From Plenodomus lindquistii (taxonomy: Eukaryota; Ascomycota; Dothideomycetes; Pleosporales; Leptosphaeriaceae), in contig JANUWI010000011.1 in assembly GCA_025504975.1 (NCBI GenBank), positions 1,289,867 through 1,353,866 of the forward strand: a stretch of DNA of 64,000 nt. Reading direction: 5' to 3'. Position numbers and translations under genes: made by a program. Below are positions 59,999 to 64,000 of the stretch, piece by piece. How positions within the stretch are numbered: the first letter of the stretch is position 1; every line of letters begins with the position of its first letter. Under the pieces are notes generated by a model. The model was not told the origin of the DNA and made no database searches. It saw nothing but the letters and a program-made list of their open reading frames with translations.

Positions 59999-60535
59999 GT
60001 TAGCGCCTTGGCGCTTGCCCTTCTCCTATTCCGTCTGTTTCCAGAAACCGCAATGGTCGACCTTAATCGAAATAACACCGAAATGACTTACCAATCTCCT
60101 CTCGTTCTTTCCCCAATTGTCTTTCTTCCCCCAACGTCAAAATGGCTGTAAGAGAATTGGGCAAATGATCTCCCGACTCTTCGCACAGTACTTTGTGTCT
60201 TCGCCGAAGCTACTAGCACGTTTCGTGTGGTACTAAGAAGGGGCAAACCAGTTTCCAGGTTCCTCTCAAGACAGCCATGTTGATGCTCCTTGAGGTGTGA
60301 AAGCTAGGCATAGTGCGTCGCGATACACAGCAAGGGTCAGGAAAGGTTCCAGACACCACTATTCACCCCTATCCGTTCCTTCGCCATGCGCTTCAGCATC
60401 CGGGTTACCCCTTCAGTATTCACGGCTGACAGGCGAGGAGACTTCAGGCGGGCTTCAGGTGGTATGAGGTTCCTAGAAGGGTGTCAACGGCTTCAAGCAT
60501 TACGCAGGAAGCAGCCTTTCTTTGAAACTCAAGGC
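59999..60535 (-). other. 3' untranslated region of the Penelope-like element
   Basis: No coding frame; lies between the RT stop at 60536 and the terminal repeat. A small hairpin GCGCCTTGGCGC occurs at about 60003-60014. Confidence 0.5.
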
Positions 60536-62572
60536 TCAGGTCAGAGCTCGAGGGGACTGATAGGGCATTTCTGTGCTTAAGGATGACACAGATACCGACA
60601 AATCCTCGATGTCGATTTCTTCGATTTCCTTAAAAAGGATATTTCGATTTACCGCTCGCACAGAGTCCCACATGGACTTTGTGCGTTTCTTGGCAACAAG
60701 AACATTTGGTGGGTATGGCAGGTCCGTAAGCCCATGACGGAACCATGCTTTCCTCATGTTCTCCCAGATAGCGGTCGAAGAAACCTGATCCCATACGGGG
60801 TTATATTCGGACACGGCAATGATTGCTTTCGTCCTTTCCCTTTTCTCCAGCCCGGAGCCGGGAAAGTAAGATCGCCATTGGACTTGCCGTGCCCAGGAGT
60901 GTAACACCCGATTTGGCCAGCCGCGCGCTCGGAGCCACGACAAAAATGTCGCCTTCCATGTCAAAAAGTATGACTCCTTATAGCATATTGCGCGGACCCG
61001 GCTGAGCTCGCCTTTGATCATCCCCTTCTTGACCGACCGGGGATGGGCGCTTGCCCATGGGATATATTGATGGTGGCTAAGCGCCTTGTGATAAGGTGCG
61101 AAGCACACCTCCGCCGACTCGGGGTGCGTGTGGAAGCGTACGTCGAGGAACGGGAGTTCGTGGGCGGAATGCGTCCATTGGATCGAAAGTCCGGGGACGC
61201 GTAATCGATCTAGCGCTTCGTCCGAAGGGTCAAGGGCGAAGATATCATCAATGTATCGTCTGTAAAACAGAGAGGGTGACGCATTGATGAATCCTTGTTC
61301 GTAGAAGGCCATGAAAAGGTTTGCAAAGACTGGAGCGCAATGTAGCCCCATTGGCACTCCGTCTGTCTGACTAACCAAGTATGGTCCGAGCTGAAACAAG
61401 GCGCTAAACCAGATTCGTTCGGCAGCGTCTAAAATCCAGTTCCTGGTCTGCTCATCATACCAGTCGCCGGAAGATAAGATAAGCTGCAGGGCATCACGAA
61501 AATACCTCCATTGAATATTCGTGTACATGCCCGTCACATCTCCAGAATGGAGACGTGGAGAAGTTTCCAATCTCTTATTAAAATCTGCGACTTCTGAACA
61601 CAGATTCCGACTGCTTTCACATATCCATGGGAAAGATCGTTGAACCGGTAAGAGAAGGGCGTGCAGAATCCTGGCCAGCGGTCCTAACACATAGGAATGC
61701 ATAGGGACTATTGGCCGAATCTTCCATGGATTTTTGTGAATCTTTGGGATACCATGGAAGACAGGGATTGTCGTATTGGAATACGCTGAACGCCAGAATT
61801 TTTGTACCTTTTTTGAAGAAAGGAACGGAAAAACTTCGCCGTTGGGCATCTTGAGCATTCTACCGTTCAGGTCATTGACGCAGCCCGTGAAGAAATCGGT
61901 AAAAGCTTCCTTTCCTTGATGCTGAACCTCAAACAGCGGACGGCGCTCCCTGGGAGGGAGGTGCGCTGTTGAAGGTGATGGTAGATCCAAAAAGGCTTGG
62001 ATTTGTTCCTCGTACCATTCACGAGTGACGACGACAATCCCCAGGTTTTTGTCGGTGATGAAAGCCAGAAGCTGAGCTTCCGACAGCCATCTTTGCAGGT
62101 TTTTTGGATGGACGGTCACATGAAAGAGAGCATCGTCCTTTACATCTCGTCGGGGTATAGATCGCTCATGGAGCGCATGACGCAGAGTCTTCCTCCCGTC
62201 AAGAATACCATCTGCAAACCAGTCGTCGTCAATGCCAGGGTCCCAACCGGAAGCGAGATACGGGATTGATTTCGCCCAGTCGGGGGTAACGTCATCTTGA
62301 TCGTTACCTTTTTTCCAAAAATAGGTGAGGAGTCTGGCCTTGCGGCAAAGTTCCTCGAACCAATCTTCAGCAACCTTTTCCGAATATCGAATAGGGAAGA
62401 GGTGTTTCAAGTTTACACTAAGGGTGTACTCGATGTCCGGGGGAAGTCTGACACCATCGAGTTTGTGTACACCTGGTTTCCATGACATGAGAGTCTCAAA
62501 CCAATGAGACGGCCATGTGCGCCAGATGTACATATATTGTGCAGTGTTACTTGAGAGTTGGTAGAACTCCAA
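60536..62572 (-). CDS. Penelope-like reverse transcriptase (ORF2), no GIY-YIG endonuclease
   Basis: About 678 residues downstream of 62572, which is a TTG codon; the first ATG in frame is at 62533, and the frame is also open upstream, overlapping the end of ORF1. RT motifs in order: GIPKIHKNPWKIRPIV (the PKIHK..RPIV block typical of Penelope-like RTs), motif A GDVTGMYTNI (Asp codon 61540), motif B GVPMGLHCAPVFANLF, motif C YIDD (61255-61244) and a conserved H-x-hydrophobic thumb with ELPFLDV. The ~200 residues after the palm contain KKGMIKGELSRVRAIC but no GIY...YIG motif. A Penelope-like element without that nuclease must prime from existing 3' ends, such as telomeres. Confidence 0.87.
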   Translation of the reverse strand: MEFYQLSSNTAQYMYIWRTWPSHWFETLMSWKPGVHKLDGVRLPPDIEYTLSVNLKHLFPIRYSEKVAEDWFEELCRKARLLTYFWKKGNDQDDVTPDWAKSIPYLASGWDPGIDDDWFADGILDGRKTLRHALHERSIPRRDVKDDALFHVTVHPKNLQRWLSEAQLLAFITDKNLGIVVVTREWYEEQIQAFLDLPSPSTAHLPPRERRPLFEVQHQGKEAFTDFFTGCVNDLNGRMLKMPNGEVFPFLSSKKVQKFWRSAYSNTTIPVFHGIPKIHKNPWKIRPIVPMHSYVLGPLARILHALLLPVQRSFPWICESSRNLCSEVADFNKRLETSPRLHSGDVTGMYTNIQWRYFRDALQLILSSGDWYDEQTRNWILDAAERIWFSALFQLGPYLVSQTDGVPMGLHCAPVFANLFMAFYEQGFINASPSLFYRRYIDDIFALDPSDEALDRLRVPGLSIQWTHSAHELPFLDVRFHTHPESAEVCFAPYHKALSHHQYIPWASAHPRSVKKGMIKGELSRVRAICYKESYFLTWKATFLSWLRARGWPNRVLHSWARQVQWRSYFPGSGLEKRERTKAIIAVSEYNPVWDQVSSTAIWENMRKAWFRHGLTDLPYPPNVLVAKKRTKSMWDSVRAVNRNILFKEIEEIDIEDLSVSVSSLSTEMPYQSPRALT

Positions 62573-62607
62573 AGGCAGCTTGCCTGATGCAAAGGGAGCC
62601 GGTGCAT

Positions 62608-63606
62608 CTAAGGCTTCTTGGGCTGCCTTCTGGAGGAAGAACCGCGTTTTCCGCTTTTTCGTTGGCGGTCCTTCTTCCCAATTTTGTTGGGATTCTTCTG
62701 GTTTTTGGTCTTGGAGGGACCAGCCCCTCTCCGACCTTTTCCCGATTTTTTCTTGTTGGCTTTGGCTTTGTCTTGGGCAGACTGCCTTTGCCGTTTCGCG
62801 ATTTCTTTGACAAACATTTCGAGACTTTTGGAGTCCGTTGGCATAACGGCTGTCCCGTCTCTACGTGCTCTTTTCACTGTGCTAGATTTCTTTGCCCTAA
62901 GGCTCATCTGTTTCTGCGCAGTATTCTCTCCGATTGATATGGCTGATTGTACCAGGGACAGAGAGCAGGCGGGGTCGAGCAGAATAGCCGAAGCCTCAAA
63001 GCTCACCCCTTCCATCTGAGCGATGGGTAACCAGCTTCTGTGTAGCAAATTCGCCTGCTGTGTCTGGTTGCATAGACCGGTCAGGGATTGCACCTCAAGG
63101 TCCTTGATTTCGATCATGCGGGTGAGTGACAGCTTTTTGGCTTCCTTGAGAGATTCATCGAAATTTCGCGGGATGCTACCGCCGTGTTCAGCAAGCTTGC
63201 TGACCTGAATGGACGGAGCACGGAGGGATTTAAGCTCCAGGATAGAGTCGAAGTTTTCTTTGGCGATGCAATCTCTCCATTCCGCGAGGAGGGAGACTGC
63301 GAGCGCTTTCTTGACGTGTGCTTGCACAATGTTGTCAAGATTGACTCGAGTTCTGTCCTGTGCTACGGCTGGAACGCTAGACACCAGTTGTGCAACGCTG
63401 CGCGAGTTGACGATTTTCTTCAGAAAGGCAGAAACGACTTCAAGCCCGAGGGCCATTCGTCGGTTATGCAATTCCGAATTAACGCTGGATTGGGTTTCAA
63501 CGGGAATGGTTGACGAGTCAACCTCCATATCGTCTTGGCGGGGTGAGGGGCCCGCCCTGGCGCGGTTCTGCTGTCCTCGTTGAGGGGTGTGTGGTGAAGC
63601 GGACAT
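62608..63606 (-). CDS. Penelope-like element ORF1, basic protein of unknown role (332 aa)
   Basis: Start chosen at ATG 63606 (MSASPHTPQRGQQNRARAG). The frame stays open 19 codons further up, but that part is translated from a telomeric CCCTAA run and lacks an ATG. The middle is helical and may be coiled-coil (LEVVSAFLKKIVNSRSVAQ; SLTRMIEIKDLEVQSLTG). The C-terminal ~90 residues are extremely Lys/Arg-rich, ending GKKDRQRKSGKRGSSSRRQ. That suggests RNA binding or nuclear targeting, as for ORF1 of telomeric Penelope-like elements. It stops at 62610-62608, just before ORF2, which is in the -1 frame and overlaps it. Confidence 0.7.
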   Translation of the reverse strand: MSASPHTPQRGQQNRARAGPSPRQDDMEVDSSTIPVETQSSVNSELHNRRMALGLEVVSAFLKKIVNSRSVAQLVSSVPAVAQDRTRVNLDNIVQAHVKKALAVSLLAEWRDCIAKENFDSILELKSLRAPSIQVSKLAEHGGSIPRNFDESLKEAKKLSLTRMIEIKDLEVQSLTGLCNQTQQANLLHRSWLPIAQMEGVSFEASAILLDPACSLSLVQSAISIGENTAQKQMSLRAKKSSTVKRARRDGTAVMPTDSKSLEMFVKEIAKRQRQSAQDKAKANKKKSGKGRRGAGPSKTKNQKNPNKIGKKDRQRKSGKRGSSSRRQPKKP

Positions 63607-63634
63607 GGTGACCAAAAAGAGTTGTTGTTGAGGA

Positions 63635-63643
63635 GGGTTAGGG
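63635..63643 (+). repeat. Short telomeric join (GGGTTAGGG) between two retroelement copies
   Basis: GGGTTAGGG lies between the 5' end of the first unit and the 3' end of the second. It is short enough to be a trace of telomerase addition before the next element attached. Confidence 0.7.
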
Positions 63644-64000
63644 TTAAAGAGTGACAAAGCCACTGAAGAAGAACTCGATTGGATTTTTATTCTTTCTGTA
63701 AAATGAAGACTCTAAATATCTCTTGTGAGGAGATACTTTTCGTTTCTTGTTGGATCTACAGAAAGAAACTCGTCAGGAGCGACAGGAGAGCAGTTTATAT
63801 ACATCGCCTCGGGGGGATTCCCCCGATGAGTCTGCCTTGCCTCCGAGATAAGCGCTGGGCTTGTCTCAGAATACCGGTTTTACAGTGGGACCGGCGGCAA
63901 GCAAAGGATATCGTTCGCTGGGCTTATCTGTAGAGATGTTGGCCCGAGGGGAGCGTGTTGGTATTCATAGTTCTGGTTAACCGATTAGGGTTAGGGTCAG
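63644..64000 (-). mobile_element. Second Penelope-like copy, 3' end only (runs out of the window)
   Basis: Near-identical to 59642-59998 and in the same orientation. It begins after GGGTTAGGG and continues past the window edge, ending here within ATTAGGGTTAGGGTCAG. A tandem array of such units is likely to the right. Confidence 0.8.
63696..63785 (-). ncRNA. Hammerhead ribozyme, distal copy
   Basis: The same fold as the proximal copy, offset by 4003 bp: CTGACGA core at 63776-63770 and predicted cut between 63713 and 63712. All paired and core bases are unchanged between the two copies. It lies about 100 nt upstream of ORF1 of the proximal unit, so a read-through transcript cut at both ribozymes would be a 4003-nt monomer. 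Confidence 0.85.

Larger units (their letters stand above)
59642..63637 (-). mobile_element. Telomere-attached endonuclease-lacking Penelope-like retroelement
   Basis: A ~4.0 kb unit with two ORFs on the minus strand (ORF1 63606-62608; ORF2/RT about 62572-60536), a 3' region of ~0.9 kb, and its 3' end joined to the telomere array. The RT has Penelope-type motifs and no GIY-YIG domain follows it. The element lies 3' end towards the centromere. After its 5' end come GGGTTAGGG (63635-63643) and then the 3' end of a second copy. Endonuclease-deficient Penelope-like elements (Athena of rotifers, Coprina of fungi) are known to sit at telomeres in this orientation. Motifs and reading frames look intact, so it may be active. 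Confidence 0.85.

Noticed and set aside
1..64000. CRISPR arrays, bacterial operons or prophage
   Set aside because: No spaced direct repeats of that kind; splice sites, telomere repeats and gene families are all fungal.

Overview
This window is from a filamentous ascomycete nucleus, most likely a Dothideomycete of the Pleosporales type (lineage inferred; no species claimed). The grounds are short introns of about 45-78 bp with GTRAGT-type donors and CTRAC branch sites, TTAGGG telomere repeats, AT-rich blocks that look like repeat-induced point mutation (RIP), and many families confined to filamentous fungi. The telomere side is to the right: the G-rich strand runs 5'->3' rightwards.

Left third (1-32.9 kb), accessory: the 3' end of a GH92 mannosidase; a protein kinase-TPR fusion; a CorA-like membrane-protein gene split by a complete, nearly unmutated Ty1/copia element (5699-10887) whose gag and pol share one frame separated by a single UGA-CUA stop; a kinase plus pseudokinase gene; a truncated TPR-SET gene; two small retropepsin-fold genes; a DUF6594 membrane protein; a decayed S41 peptidase gene interrupted by a 1.2 kb AT-rich block; and a small one-TM protein.

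Middle (32.9-47.2 kb), gene-dense and mainly housekeeping: methionine aminopeptidase 2 divergent from a mitochondrial J-domain protein, the mitochondrial porin VDAC, chorismate synthase, a Zn2Cys6 transcription factor, an Amt/MEP ammonium transporter and an EFM6/METTL21-like methyltransferase.

Right end (47.4-64 kb), subtelomeric: a 2362-residue highly reducing polyketide synthase (PKS) divergent from an FSH1/LovG-like hydrolase; a 2.3 kb AT-rich block; and the C-terminal part of an AflR-like regulator whose upstream part stops exactly at an array of 17+2 TTAGGG repeats. Attached distal to the array is an intact two-ORF Penelope-like retroelement lacking a GIY-YIG endonuclease, with its 3' end against the telomere repeats. 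The 3' end of a second copy starts about 4.0 kb further out, after a short GGGTTAGGG. Both copies carry a well-formed hammerhead ribozyme on the element's sense strand. The orientation fits reverse transcription primed from the chromosome end.

The PKS, hydrolase and truncated regulator look like the remains of a small metabolite cluster at a broken and healed chromosome end. The copia and Penelope-like elements lack the AT bias of the two RIP-like blocks, so they are probably younger. All splice sites were placed by eye from consensus, phase and protein continuity.
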